Positions 8,102 to 17,429 of a stretch of DNA of 64,000 nt are shown one piece after another. The notes below the pieces were generated by a model. The model had not been told where the DNA came from. It was given only the letters and a program-made list of their open reading frames with translations, and did not search any database. The position numbers and the translations under genes were made by a program. The number at the start of each line of letters is the position of its first letter. The stretch's first letter is position 1. Origin of the DNA: Pontibacterium granulatum (GTDB taxonomy: Bacteria; Pseudomonadota; Gammaproteobacteria; Pseudomonadales; Balneatricaceae); assembly GCF_029961155.1 (NCBI RefSeq), contig NZ_JASBRH010000014.1:1-64000 (forward strand). The letters are read 5' to 3'.

Positions 8102-8871
8102 CCTCATCACAACTGTTTGTAGCTTTCTGGACGATCGTCACAAAAGAGGTGCGTCGCTTTACCCGTATCTGGGGGCAAACCCTGCTGCCGCCAGCGATCA
8201 CGATGACCCTCTATTTCATCATTTTCGGTAACCTGATCGGTTCCCGCATCGGTGAGATGGGCGGGTTCAATTACATGGAATACATCGTGCCGGGTCTGAT
8301 CATGATGTCGGTGATCACCAACTCCTACGGTAACGTGGTGTCGTCGTTCTACAGCACCAAGTTCCAGCGCAATATCGAAGAGCTACTGGTATCACCGATT
8401 CCACACTGGGTCATTCTGTGTGGTTACGTGATCGGTGGGGTTTCCCGTGGTTTGGCGGTAGGGTTCATCGTAACGTTGTTGTCGCTGTTCTTTACCGATC
8501 TACAGATCAGCAACATTGCGATTACCGTGAGCATTGTGTTCCTGACGGCGGTACTGTTCTCGCTGGGTGGTTTTATCAACGCGGTATTTGCCAACTCGTT
8601 TGACGACATCTCCATCGTGCCGACCTTTATTCTGACACCGCTGACCTATCTGGGTGGGGTGTTCTACTCGATCTCACTGCTGCCTGATTTCTGGCAGGGG
8701 GTGTCGATGCTGAACCCGATCCTCTATATGGTGAACACCTTCAGATACGGTATTCTGGGGGTAAGCGACATCAACGTCGGTTTTGCGTACAGCATGATTT
8801 TACTGTTTATCGTGATACTGTTTAGCGTATCACTGCACCTGCTGAAAAGCGGAAAAGGTATTAGAAGTTAA
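8098..8871 (+). CDS. yadH: ABC-2 type permease, YadH family
   Basis: 257 residues with six predicted membrane helices and the ABC-2 pattern (YMEYIVPGLIMMSVITNSYGN, LTYLGGVFYSISLLP, NPILYMVNTFRYGILG). The ATGA overlap with yadG shows coupled translation. It forms the membrane half of the YadGH exporter. Three bases separate its stop from queF, so transcription probably continues into that gene. Confidence 0.93.
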   Translation: MTSSQLFVAFWTIVTKEVRRFTRIWGQTLLPPAITMTLYFIIFGNLIGSRIGEMGGFNYMEYIVPGLIMMSVITNSYGNVVSSFYSTKFQRNIEELLVSPIPHWVILCGYVIGGVSRGLAVGFIVTLLSLFFTDLQISNIAITVSIVFLTAVLFSLGGFINAVFANSFDDISIVPTFILTPLTYLGGVFYSISLLPDFWQGVSMLNPILYMVNTFRYGILGVSDINVGFAYSMILLFIVILFSVSLHLLKSGKGIRS

Positions 8872-8873
8872 CA

Positions 8874-9698
8874 ATGAAGCAAGATGAATTACTAACCAGT
8901 TCCCCGCTGGGTCAGGACACTCAGTATGTGAACAGCTACGATCCATTGTTGCTGTTTCCGATTCAACGTGACCTCAAGTGGGCAGAGCGTGACATTAACC
9001 GGGCTGATCTGCCCTTCAAGGGCGTGGATATCTGGAATGCCTACGAGATCTCCTGGTTGAACACCAAGGGCAGACCTAACGTTCGCCTGGCTGAGATCCG
9101 TATTCCGGCAGATTCCAAATGCATCATCGAATCCAAGTCGTTCAAGTTGTACCTGAATTCCTTCAACCTCAGCCGCTTTGAGGCTGAGTCGGAAGTGGTT
9201 GAACGTATGGAAGCGGACTTGAGTGAGGCTGCCGGTGGTCAGGTGCAGGTGATCCTGTATCACCCGGACAAGGCACCCGCGTTCGGTCAGTTCACCGGTT
9301 TCTGCCTGGACAATCAGGACGTTGAAATCGACAGCTACAGCCCGGATGCCAGCCTGCTGAGCAGCGACTACGATGTGGTGGAAGAGGTGCTGTACAGCCA
9401 CCTGCTGAAATCCAACTGCCCGGTGACCGGTCAGCCGGACTGGGCCACCATTGGTATCAGCTATAGGGGTCAGGAGATCGACCGTGAAGGTCTGCTGAAA
9501 TACCTGATCTCCTACCGTGAACATGGCGACTTCCACGAGCAGTGTGTTGAGAATATCTTTATGGATATCTGGCAACATTGTCAGCCGGAGAGTCTGAGTG
9601 TTTACGCACGCTATGTACGCCGCGGCGGACTGGATATCAACCCGTTCCGCAGCAGCGAGAGCGATGATATCGATAACCTGCGCCTTAGCCGTCAATAA
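8874..9698 (+). CDS. queF: NADPH-dependent 7-cyano-7-deazaguanine reductase
   Basis: 274 residues, the long two-lobed (YqcD-type) form of QueF, which reduces preQ0 to preQ1 in queuosine biosynthesis for tRNA. The catalytic Cys lies in SNCPVTGQPDW (about residue 181). The NADPH/substrate motif ESKSFKLYLNSFN is in the N-terminal lobe, and the C-terminal lobe has HEQCVENIFMDI with the conserved His/Glu and RGGLDINPFRS. It starts three bases after yadH. The product is cytoplasmic. No other queuosine gene is visible in the window. Confidence 0.97.
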   Translation: MKQDELLTSSPLGQDTQYVNSYDPLLLFPIQRDLKWAERDINRADLPFKGVDIWNAYEISWLNTKGRPNVRLAEIRIPADSKCIIESKSFKLYLNSFNLSRFEAESEVVERMEADLSEAAGGQVQVILYHPDKAPAFGQFTGFCLDNQDVEIDSYSPDASLLSSDYDVVEEVLYSHLLKSNCPVTGQPDWATIGISYRGQEIDREGLLKYLISYREHGDFHEQCVENIFMDIWQHCQPESLSVYARYVRRGGLDINPFRSSESDDIDNLRLSRQ

Positions 9699-9731
9699 TA
9701 AGAATCTACTTCATCGGAGTTTTAACCGCCC

Positions 9732-10289
9732 ATGGATGCTCTTGAGTTACTGCACAACCGTGTTTCCTGTCCGCTTTTGCTGGAACCTGCGCCTACTGCC
9801 GAGCAGATGGATAACCTCTTTAAAGCTGCATTGCGTGCACCGGATCATGCCGTCCTGCGTCCAAGCCGTTTTCTGGTGGTAGAGGGTGAGCAGCGTGAGG
9901 CACTGGGCGAACTCTACCTGAAAGCTGGCCTGGAGGATGATCCGGCGCTGAGCGACGCCAAGCAGACCAAACTGCGTAATGCGCCGTTACGTGCGCCAGT
10001 TGTTGTGGTGGCGGTTGCCCATAAAACAGAGCATCCGAAAGTGCCTTACAGCGAGCAACTGATTACCGTGGGGTGTGCCACCCATGCCATGTTGTATGCG
10101 GCGCACGCTCAGGGTGTAGGGGCTATGTGGCGTACCGGGCCAATGGCGTACCATCCGACTGTGATGGCAGGCCTGGGTCTGGCTGAGAATGAAGAGATTG
10201 TTGGCTTCCTGTATCTGGGTACGCCGAAGGTTGTGCGTCAGGCGCCGGAAGTGGATACCGCGCCGTATGTAACTCGCTGGGAGGCGTGA
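9732..10289 (+). CDS. ydjA: Nitroreductase family protein, YdjA-like
   Basis: 185 residues, the size of the compact YdjA branch of FMN-dependent nitroreductases. FMN-binding features are visible: HNRVSCPLL at the N-terminus, RAPDHAVLRPSRFLVVEG, and the glycine-rich GVGAMWRTGPMAYHPTVMAGLGL followed by VGFLYLGTP. A good frame and the single-base gap to the next gene indicate an operon with the thioesterase. The physiological substrate is unknown. Confidence 0.9.
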   Translation: MDALELLHNRVSCPLLLEPAPTAEQMDNLFKAALRAPDHAVLRPSRFLVVEGEQREALGELYLKAGLEDDPALSDAKQTKLRNAPLRAPVVVVAVAHKTEHPKVPYSEQLITVGCATHAMLYAAHAQGVGAMWRTGPMAYHPTVMAGLGLAENEEIVGFLYLGTPKVVRQAPEVDTAPYVTRWEA

Positions 10290-10290
10290 G

Positions 10291-10755
10291 ATGAGTGACT
10301 ATCAACAGACCGCCGATGAGTTTCTGGCCTGGCTGAAGGGGCAGATACCGTTGATCAACCATATGGGGTTTAAGCCGCTTAAATACGACGGTCAAAGCCT
10401 GGAGATGGGGGCGGAACTGGCACCCAACGTCAATGATAAAGGCACCGGATTTGGTGGCTCACTGGCGACGGTCGCCACCCTGTGTGGCTGGAGCATGGTG
10501 ACCCTGCACCTGCGCGAGAACGGTCGTGATGATGATGTGGTCATTCGCGATAGCCATCTGGAATATCTGTTGCCAGTCACCGATGATTTTACGGCCCGTA
10601 CAGCGTTGCCGGATGCAGAAACCGTTGCTGGCTTTGATGCCCGGATGGAAGAGAAGGGGCGTGCCCGCATGGATCTGGTGATCGAGATCTGTCAGGGCGA
10701 CAAGGTAGCGATGCGTCTGTCTGGTAGTTATACCGCGCTGGAAAAGAAGCGTTAA
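10291..10755 (+). CDS. Hot-dog fold thioesterase, YiiD C-terminal domain type
   Basis: 154 residues matching the stand-alone form of the YiiD C-terminal domain: MGFKPLKYDGQSLEMGAEL, then NDKGTGFGGSLATVATLCGW on the long hot-dog helix, then DVVIRDSHLEYLLPVTDDFTA. Such proteins are putative acyl-CoA or related thioesterases; the substrate is not known. The gene follows the nitroreductase by one base and is last before a terminator. Confidence 0.85.
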   Translation: MSDYQQTADEFLAWLKGQIPLINHMGFKPLKYDGQSLEMGAELAPNVNDKGTGFGGSLATVATLCGWSMVTLHLRENGRDDDVVIRDSHLEYLLPVTDDFTARTALPDAETVAGFDARMEEKGRARMDLVIEICQGDKVAMRLSGSYTALEKKR

Positions 10756-10785
10756 ACAGGGCGTTCTAAGAGTTGTGAATAAAGC

Positions 10786-10816
10786 GTAGGTTGGCCATCG
10801 CGGAGCGATGCCCAAC
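10786..10816. repeat. 31-bp palindromic repeat, copy 1 (single)
   Basis: GTAGGTTGGCCATCG, a short centre, then CGATGCCCAAC: an imperfect palindrome. The same unit occurs at 36972-37002, 37030-37060, 45752-45782 and 45790-45820, always between genes. Such GTAGGTTGG...CCCAAC units are common intergenic repeats of gammaproteobacteria. Confidence 0.85.
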
Positions 10817-10828
10817 ACGTTGACGATG

Positions 10829-10868
10829 AAAAAAGCCGCTGCGGAATCAGATTCTGCAGCGGCTTTTT
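10829..10868. terminator. Bidirectional terminator between convergent genes
   Basis: A stem of GCCGCTGC and GAATC pairs with GATTC and GCAGCGGC, preceded by AAAAAA and followed by TTTTT. It serves the thioesterase operon (plus) and the cyclophilin gene (minus). Confidence 0.88.
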
Positions 10869-10891
10869 CTTGTCTGGAGCGGACGAAGTGT

Positions 10892-11458
10892 TTAGTGAGC
10901 CACGCGGTATGCCTTAATGATGATTACCGGCTTCTTAGGTACATCCTGATACATGCCCTGAGACGTGGTTGGCAGGCGGCTGATTTTCATCACCACATCC
11001 ATGCCCTCTATAACTTTGCCAAACACCGCGTATCCGGCACCGCGGGCACCGTGGTTGAGAAAGCGGTTGTTCACCGTGTTGATAAAAAACTGTGCAGTGG
11101 CGCTGTCTGGATGCTGGGTGCGTGCCATAGCAATGGTGCCTGCTTCATTTTTTAATCCATTGTCGGCTTCATTCTTAATCGCTTCGTTGGTTGTTTTCTT
11201 ATCCATCGATTCGTTGAAACCACCGCCCTGAATCATGAAACCGGCGATTACACGGTGGAAGATCGTGCCGTTGTAGAAACCGTCGTCCACATAGCTCAGA
11301 AAGTTATCAACGGTGATTGGCGCTTTGTCGCCATCCAGCTCCAGCAGGATTTCGCCCTGGTTGGTTTCCAGCATAACCTGGGTTGTAGCAGCCTGAAGCA
11401 GGCCTGAAAAAGAAAGTAGAAATGCACAGCAGAGGCTATAGAAAGTGCGGATGTGCAT
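10892..11458 (-). CDS. ppiA: Periplasmic peptidyl-prolyl cis-trans isomerase (cyclophilin)
   Basis: 188 residues. A signal peptide ([20 protein letters not shown], cleaved near LQAA) is followed by a complete cyclophilin domain: [20 protein letters not shown], the catalytic [30 protein letters not shown], and [15 protein letters not shown]. It assists folding of periplasmic or outer-membrane proteins. The start at 11458 has AGGAGA upstream. It is transcribed alone, convergent with the thioesterase operon. Confidence 0.94.
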   Translation of the reverse strand: MHIRTFYSLCCAFLLSFSGLLQAATTQVMLETNQGEILLELDGDKAPITVDNFLSYVDDGFYNGTIFHRVIAGFMIQGGGFNESMDKKTTNEAIKNEADNGLKNEAGTIAMARTQHPDSATAQFFINTVNNRFLNHGARGAGYAVFGKVIEGMDVVMKISRLPTTSQGMYQDVPKKPVIIIKAYRVAH

Positions 11459-11650
11459 GATGTTCTCCTGAAAAGTGACGGATATTGATCTAAGCTGATT
11501 CAGAGCTAATCGCCAATAGGTTAGCTGCTCTTGGTGCATATTCCCAGCCGTTATTGAGTTGTACGTTTTCGGTAGTAAAGATTCGGCCAGGCAGGCCGTT
11601 AACTATCAATGTTTGTAGTGCAGTTTAGGCATAAATGAGGGGATGACCTT

Positions 11651-12037
11651 ATGCCACAAGTTCCTTTTGAGTTTGTTGCACTCGATCATGTAGTACTGCG
11701 TGTGCAAGACATGGACAGCGCGTTGCATTTCTACTCGGAGATTTTGGGTTGTTCCGAAGAGCGTCGTGTCCCTTCCATTGGATTAGTGCAGCTTCGAGCC
11801 GGAAGCGCACTGATCGACCTCCTTCCGTCGGATAGTCCCGATCACCGTTCGCAGAATATGGATCATTTTTGCCTGAGAATCAGGCCCTTTGATCCAGCTC
11901 GTATTAAAAAATTCCTTCAGGCGTATGCTGTAGGGGATGTAGAGCAACGTTATGGCGCCCAGGGTATGGGACGTTCGCTCTACATTTCAGACCCCGACGG
12001 CAATGTCGTGGAACTGAAGGAAGAGCTGCAGGACTAG
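11651..12037 (+). CDS. VOC (glyoxalase) family protein
   Basis: 128 residues with the paired beta-alpha-beta-beta-beta units of the VOC superfamily: [23 protein letters not shown] at the start, [19 protein letters not shown] for the second unit, and [18 protein letters not shown] at the end. The putative metal ligands His (LDHVV), His (MDHFC) and Glu (VVELKE) are present. The reaction cannot be assigned; it could be a glyoxalase-like lyase or a dioxygenase. It stands alone before the chemoreceptor gene. Confidence 0.87.
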   Translation: MPQVPFEFVALDHVVLRVQDMDSALHFYSEILGCSEERRVPSIGLVQLRAGSALIDLLPSDSPDHRSQNMDHFCLRIRPFDPARIKKFLQAYAVGDVEQRYGAQGMGRSLYISDPDGNVVELKEELQD

Positions 12038-12104
12038 CAGCCGAAGACTACCAATTACTATTATTAAAAATGGCTACCGTACCTACGGTGGTCGGAGTGC
12101 AAGC

Positions 12105-13793
12105 ATGGGTAAATTGACGCTGAGAAACAAGATCCTCCTGTTAACGCTGGTGCCGTTAATTTTGATCATCATCGTGGTGATGCTGGTCACGCGGATGCAG
12201 TTGCAAGACCTGGGAGCAAAGGAAATTGCCCAGACACGTGATCACATGCTGGAGAGTAAGCGTGTTGCATTGCGTGAATACATGGACCTGGCGGTGACGT
12301 CCGTGGAAGAGATCTATAACAAGGCGGGTCCGAATGATGCGGCGGCAAAAGAGGAAGCGCTGAATACGTTGCGCAGTCTGGCGTACGGTGAAAACAAGGA
12401 CGGCTATGTCTTTGTGTATGACTATGATGGGACCGCATTAGCAATGCGTGCGAAGCGTTCCCTGGAAGGGAAGAATCTGATAGGCCTGAAAGACGCAAAC
12501 GGTGTGACGCTGATCGCAGACCTTATTGGAGCGGCCAAAAACGGTGGCGGATATGTGTCTTACATCTGGGAGAAACCGTCCAAAAAGATGAAGGTGCCTA
12601 AGCTATCCTATGCGGTGGGTCTGCCGAAGTGGAACTGGATGTTGGGTACAGGGTTCTACATCGACGACATCGAGGATCGTCTTCTGGAGATGGAACGTCA
12701 GGTAGATGACGAGATTCAGACCACATTGCTCTTCATTGTTGGTAGTGGCGGTGTGTTGGTGCTGATCTTCGGTGTGGTTGCGTCTGTGTTTGCCACCAGT
12801 CTGACCCGTCCGCTGAGCCAGGTGAGCGAAGCCTTGCAGGACATGAGCAAAGGTGATGGTGACCTGACCCAGCGTCTTGAGGTGAAAACCAGCGATGAGG
12901 TGGGGGTTCTGGCCGCTGGCTTTAACGGTTTCCTGGACAAGATTCACAATCTGGTAGGTGATGTGAAGCAAGCAGTGAACGAACTTTCTGCGGCTGCTAC
13001 GCATATGTCAGATGTGGTCGCCAGCACCCAGAAAGGTGTAAATGATCAGCATGCAGAAACTGAACAGGTTGCGGCGGCGATCCACGAAATGGCAACAGCG
13101 GTTCAGCAGGTTGCGCAAAGTGCAGGCAGTGCTGCCAGCTCGGCGGGCGAAGCGGATGCCGCGGCCAATGACGGCCTTAAACTGGTCTCCTCTACCATTG
13201 AGTCGATCTCTGAATTGTCGGACGGTGTGAACTCTTCTGCCGACGTCATTGAGAAACTGCACGCTGATGCTGATCAGATTGGTACCGTAGTCAATGTGAT
13301 CAAGGACATTGCTGATCAGACCAACCTGTTGGCACTGAACGCCGCGATTGAAGCGGCGCGAGCAGGGGAGCAGGGGCGTGGTTTCTCCGTGGTGGCAGAC
13401 GAAGTACGCTCTCTGGCAAACAGAACCCAGCAGAGCACCGAAGAGATTCAGTCGATGATTGAAAAACTTCAGGTGGGGGCACGCCAGGCGGTAAGCGTGA
13501 TGAATACCAGCCGTGACAGCACCAACGAAACCATCCGTCGAGCACAGAGTGCGAGTGAATCCCTGGAATCGATCACCTACTCGGTAGGTACGATCAGTGA
13601 GATGAACACGCAGATCGCAACGGCGGCTGAGCAGCAAACGGGTGTGGCGGACGAGATCAGCCGCAGCGTGCACCACATCTCGGATATCGCCGAGAAGTCC
13701 AGTGGTGATGCCGATCAACTGGCGGTGACCAGTCGTGAACTGAGCGCCATTGAACAACGCTTGATGGGGCTGGTGCAGCAGTTCCGCATCTGA
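12105..13793 (+). CDS. Methyl-accepting chemotaxis protein with Cache sensor
   Basis: 562 residues. TM1 is at about 8-30, followed by a periplasmic single-Cache domain to about residue 195 ([41 protein letters not shown]), TM2 at about 205-230, HAMP to about 285, then the cytoplasmic coiled-coil signalling domain. The highly conserved hairpin tip [32 protein letters not shown] is intact near residue 400. Single-Cache receptors of this type often bind small carboxylates; the ligand here is unknown. No che genes are nearby. Confidence 0.95.
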   Translation: MGKLTLRNKILLLTLVPLILIIIVVMLVTRMQLQDLGAKEIAQTRDHMLESKRVALREYMDLAVTSVEEIYNKAGPNDAAAKEEALNTLRSLAYGENKDGYVFVYDYDGTALAMRAKRSLEGKNLIGLKDANGVTLIADLIGAAKNGGGYVSYIWEKPSKKMKVPKLSYAVGLPKWNWMLGTGFYIDDIEDRLLEMERQVDDEIQTTLLFIVGSGGVLVLIFGVVASVFATSLTRPLSQVSEALQDMSKGDGDLTQRLEVKTSDEVGVLAAGFNGFLDKIHNLVGDVKQAVNELSAAATHMSDVVASTQKGVNDQHAETEQVAAAIHEMATAVQQVAQSAGSAASSAGEADAAANDGLKLVSSTIESISELSDGVNSSADVIEKLHADADQIGTVVNVIKDIADQTNLLALNAAIEAARAGEQGRGFSVVADEVRSLANRTQQSTEEIQSMIEKLQVGARQAVSVMNTSRDSTNETIRRAQSASESLESITYSVGTISEMNTQIATAAEQQTGVADEISRSVHHISDIAEKSSGDADQLAVTSRELSAIEQRLMGLVQQFRI

Positions 13794-13806
13794 TGCACAG
13801 CCTGGC

Positions 13807-16083
13807 CTAGTGAGTGGCCGGTATCTGCAACACCAGCTTTTCGGGTGGTAGGCAGATCCGGTCGCTGCAGGCCTGGAAAGCCACGCTCAACCGGGGCGGC
13901 AGCAGGCTATTCATCTCCTGCTGCCGTCCTCTTATTTTTATCTCACCGGAATACACCGCGATAGGGTGCGTGCTGAACTCAACACTCAGCGGATGGCTCT
14001 CGGGGTACCGAATCTCGTACAACCCGTCCCCGCTCACCGCTGTTGCGATCAGTCGCTGGTCTCCCGGATCATGGGCATTGATATGCCAGCCTTCTCGCAG
14101 AGTGATCTGCAACTCAAATCCTTCCTCTTTCGCTTTGACCTCAGCTCTGAGCGCACCCTGGGCGCCGAACTGAATGGCCTCCAGCGGCTGGTCTAAGGTT
14201 TGTCCGTAGTGGGCCAACAGGTAACTGAAGCTGGCGGGGTATTTGTTTATCCGTTTCGCCAGTTGCTGCATCAGTTCAGTCGCACGAGTTTGATAGAGGA
14301 GGTCGCCGGTCCGTTGGGCGAGCGCCTGCAGAAGGGCGTATCCTTGAGAGGTGGCAGAGGGCAGGGCACCGTCATCCAGCGCGCGACTGCGCAGAGGTGT
14401 CAGCGTGTTGGTTGTGGTGAGGAAGAAGCCACCGTGCTCATTGTCCCAGAACTGCTCCTGCATGCGATCGGTCAGCTGCTGTGCTCGTTCAAGCCAGAGT
14501 GTGTCGCCGCTGATGTCATAGAGCGCCAGCAGCGCACGGCCAAAGGCCGCATAATCTTCCTGGGTGGCCGCGGCGCCCGGCTGGCCGTTACGGGTATCAC
14601 GCCACAGGTGACCGTTGCGGTCCCGATGCTGTTGCCAGAGGTACTCGGCGCTTTGCCAGGCGGCAGCCAGGTAACGGGGATTACGCAAGGCATGTCCCGC
14701 CAGAGCCAAGGATCGGATCATCAGACCGTTCCAGGCAGTGATCTTTTTATCGTCCAGCGCGGGGGCGATCCGGGTTTTGCGAACGTTGTAGAGTTGCTCG
14801 CGGATTCGGTCGGTCTGTGCGAGCAGGTCTGTGTATGGCATCCCCTGCTGGTCGGCAAAGTCTGGCAGGGATAGCTCCAGGTACAGGATGTTGCGTCCTT
14901 CGAAGTTGCCGGTTGCACTGGTGTTGAACAGTGCGTGTGCCAGAGCTTGGTCTTCATCGGCGAGAACAGTGTTGAGCTCCTCTTCGTCCCAGATAAAAAA
15001 GCGGCCCTCTTCGCCTTCGCTGTCGGCGTCGGTGGCGGAATAGAAACCACCGCCGTCGGCGTACAGCTCGCGCAGCACATAATCCAGTGTTTGTTCCAGA
15101 GTGCGCCGATAGAGAGGATTGTTGGTCAGTTGCCAGGCATGGAAGTAGACGTCGCTCAGCAGGGCCTGGTTATAGAGCATCTTTTCGAAGTGGGGGATCA
15201 GCCAGTCGGGATCGGTTGCGTAGCGGTGAAAGCCGCCACCGATCTGATCGTAGATGCCCCCCTGCTGCATGGCATCGAGGGTGTGAATCGTGGTTCCAAG
15301 CAGCTGTTCATCGCGTTGCTGTACTGCTTGTTCCAACAGCAGCAACAGCACGGTTTCCTGAGGAAACTTCGGTGCGTTGGAAAATCCGCCGTTGAACTCA
15401 TCGTACTGTCCCAGAAAGTAGTCCAGGGCTGCCTGAATCTGCTCATGCCCTGGCAGTGTGCCTCGGCTATCCGGCGACAGGGTCGTCTCAATAGTGGTGT
15501 GAATCCGTGTGGCCTGTGACACAACTTTGGCGTGATCCTGTTGCCAGACCTGCCGGACTTCATCCATCAATATCAGGAAACGGTCGGCAGGGAAGTAGGT
15601 CGCCGCAAAGAAGGGTTTACCATCGGGTGTCAGAAAGGCATTCAAGGGCCAGCCGCCCTGACCGCTGATCAGCTGTGCTGCGATCATGTAGATATCGTCC
15701 AGATCGGGGCGCTGTTCCCGGTCGACTTTGATACTGATGAAGTGGTCATTAAGGAACTCGGCAATTGCGATGTTCTCAAAACTCTCCCGCTCCATGACAT
15801 GGCACCAATGGCAGGTGGAGTAACCAATGGAGATGAAGATCGGCTTAGTATTGTCTTGGGCGGTGGCGAGCGCTTCCTCACCCCAGGGGTACCAGTTTAC
15901 GGGATTATGGGCGTGTTGCAGCAGGTAGGGGGAGGATTCGAGAATCAGACGGTTGGTGAACAGAGGTTGCTTCTGTTTATCGAGATGATGTGTGCGTGGT
16001 TTATAGGCCTCGCCTTGCGCTTGCAACGCGGTGTTCAATGTTTGCTTCAGGGCATCATCAATCGGCAGGCTGTAGCGGGTCAT
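13807..16083 (-). CDS. DUF255/YyaL-type thioredoxin-like protein with C-terminal DsbD-alpha-like domain
   Basis: 758 residues. The first part is the Thioredox_DsbH (DUF255) domain with [18 protein letters not shown] and the CxxC motif in [14 protein letters not shown]. The middle is an alpha/alpha toroid (6-hairpin glycosidase-like: [36 protein letters not shown]). The last 115 or so residues read [36 protein letters not shown], which matches the N-terminal domain of DsbD with its paired cysteines. No signal peptide is apparent. The family is widespread but its reaction is not established. The gene ends 13 bases from the convergent chemoreceptor gene. Confidence 0.85.
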   Translation of the reverse strand: MTRYSLPIDDALKQTLNTALQAQGEAYKPRTHHLDKQKQPLFTNRLILESSPYLLQHAHNPVNWYPWGEEALATAQDNTKPIFISIGYSTCHWCHVMERESFENIAIAEFLNDHFISIKVDREQRPDLDDIYMIAAQLISGQGGWPLNAFLTPDGKPFFAATYFPADRFLILMDEVRQVWQQDHAKVVSQATRIHTTIETTLSPDSRGTLPGHEQIQAALDYFLGQYDEFNGGFSNAPKFPQETVLLLLLEQAVQQRDEQLLGTTIHTLDAMQQGGIYDQIGGGFHRYATDPDWLIPHFEKMLYNQALLSDVYFHAWQLTNNPLYRRTLEQTLDYVLRELYADGGGFYSATDADSEGEEGRFFIWDEEELNTVLADEDQALAHALFNTSATGNFEGRNILYLELSLPDFADQQGMPYTDLLAQTDRIREQLYNVRKTRIAPALDDKKITAWNGLMIRSLALAGHALRNPRYLAAAWQSAEYLWQQHRDRNGHLWRDTRNGQPGAAATQEDYAAFGRALLALYDISGDTLWLERAQQLTDRMQEQFWDNEHGGFFLTTTNTLTPLRSRALDDGALPSATSQGYALLQALAQRTGDLLYQTRATELMQQLAKRINKYPASFSYLLAHYGQTLDQPLEAIQFGAQGALRAEVKAKEEGFELQITLREGWHINAHDPGDQRLIATAVSGDGLYEIRYPESHPLSVEFSTHPIAVYSGEIKIRGRQQEMNSLLPPRLSVAFQACSDRICLPPEKLVLQIPATH

Positions 16084-16272
16084 GGGTTGTACCTCGCTGT
16101 GGTTTTGGCAGCTGCGTAATTTAAGTCGTGTATGACCGTCTGCAGAAGCATCGTGGCGATAAAACGACTGACGTCGCGTCCATATTATGAACGCCCTTTA
16201 CTGCTGTATGCGTGCCTGTCCCTGTTATCTATCGCAGCGTGCATTCATCACAGCACTTACTTATCACCACAC

Positions 16273-16491
16273 TTAGTCATCACAACAAGGCGCAGCGGCC
16301 TGTACCGGAGGACATGGCATCGTTGCATAGGAACAGTAGACGCAGCAATCTCCCTTTTTGGGTGTCACTAATGCCTGGCACCGCGGGCATTGCCAGTACC
16401 AGATGCACGCGTTGGTTGGCATCGTTTCCTGCAGCTGAACCCCGCAATGGGGGCAACGTATCTCGGTCTGGAGTGTTACCTCTGTAGCCAT
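16273..16491 (-). CDS. GDCCVxC-type small cysteine-rich zinc-ribbon protein
   Basis: 72 residues with ten cysteines. Two CxxC knuckles (C13/C16 and C35/C38) form a likely zinc ribbon. They are followed by GDCCVYCSYATMPCPP, the hallmark of the GDCCVxC family, in which some members carry selenocysteine; here all positions are Cys codons. The tail ends PCCDD. The start codon lies eight bases after the stop of the DUF2063-type gene on the same strand, so the two are probably co-transcribed. Function is unknown; metal binding is likely. Confidence 0.82.
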   Translation of the reverse strand: MATEVTLQTEIRCPHCGVQLQETMPTNACIWYWQCPRCQALVTPKKGDCCVYCSYATMPCPPVQAAAPCCDD

Positions 16492-16498
16492 CGGGGTA

Positions 16499-17170
16499 TC
16501 AGGCGTCCTTCAGCGTGAAATAATCCAGCCAGTGTTTCTGTACCAATATCGGCAGGTACCGTTGTACGTCGAGGTCCAGCTGGCACAGCTGCTCAAGCGT
16601 GTAGCCTTTCAGAATAGCGCCCAATAATTGGGCCAACGAGTCGTTCAGCGTTTCAACGGTTACTTTATCCTGTTGATTGAGATGTTCCTGGTAGATGCAG
16701 AGCCACTCTTCGCCACCCTCGCGTGACAGATGGCTCATATCGCCTTGCTGAAACGCTTGCCAGATAGCATGCAGGGGCCAGCGGCTGTACATCAACCGGA
16801 TGCTGGGGCAGGCGTGGAAGCAGATCTGCGGCTGGGCTTCCACAGGCACCGTATCCAGTTGGGCGGCGTTCAACACATAAAGATCTTCCGACATCTCGGA
16901 GTCATGCATCAACCACTCCAGGCGAGCGACCTCTGGTAGGACCGCCAACTTGTCCAGCTCGGGATGTTCCATATAGTGCTTCAGCAATAGAAGGCCGAAA
17001 CGATCGCCAAACTGTTCGGGTGAACTGTCTTCGTTGTAATGGTTAGCGTAGGTCTCGCTGAGGAGGTGAAAGTAGGTATCACCCACCAGTTCATGCACCA
17101 TTGGATACAACGCTAGTAGCTGAGCTTCGTTGTTTGAACCAGGGAGTGGCTGGGATGAGTAATGATCCAT
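16499..17170 (-). CDS. HvfC/BufC (DUF2063) family protein, without its usual DUF692 partner
   Basis: 223 residues. The N-terminal half has the DUF2063 pattern: LLALYPMVHELVGDTYFHLL, then VARLEWLMHDSE, and HACPSIRLMYSRWPLHAIWQ. HvfC/BufC proteins normally sit next to a DUF692 (MNIO) enzyme and help it modify cysteines of a small precursor, giving a metal-binding product. No DUF692 gene is present here; instead a small Cys-rich protein follows. The start at 17170 (MDHYSSQPLPG) is the likely one. Whether it acts on the neighbour is inference. Confidence 0.75.
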   Translation of the reverse strand: MDHYSSQPLPGSNNEAQLLALYPMVHELVGDTYFHLLSETYANHYNEDSSPEQFGDRFGLLLLKHYMEHPELDKLAVLPEVARLEWLMHDSEMSEDLYVLNAAQLDTVPVEAQPQICFHACPSIRLMYSRWPLHAIWQAFQQGDMSHLSREGGEEWLCIYQEHLNQQDKVTVETLNDSLAQLLGAILKGYTLEQLCQLDLDVQRYLPILVQKHWLDYFTLKDA

Positions 17171-17429
17171 AATCAGGCCTCACTTGGTTTGGCCGACCAG
17201 GATTCCTTTCTGCTGGTGGATTCTTGATTACAGGCATGCCGCTTCGCATGCCCTTGTGGTTATCTATAGTTCAGCATAGCCACGGTGGTTTTACTTGCAA
17301 TGTCGCTACGGTGGTTGAAGAATGACCAGAGGGCGTTTGACGCAGGACTGTCACGCACGCGCAATAGTATGAAACGTATGGAAACACCCGGTGCAACACC
17401 AGGGCCGGCAGGAGTTCAGGAGAATCAGC

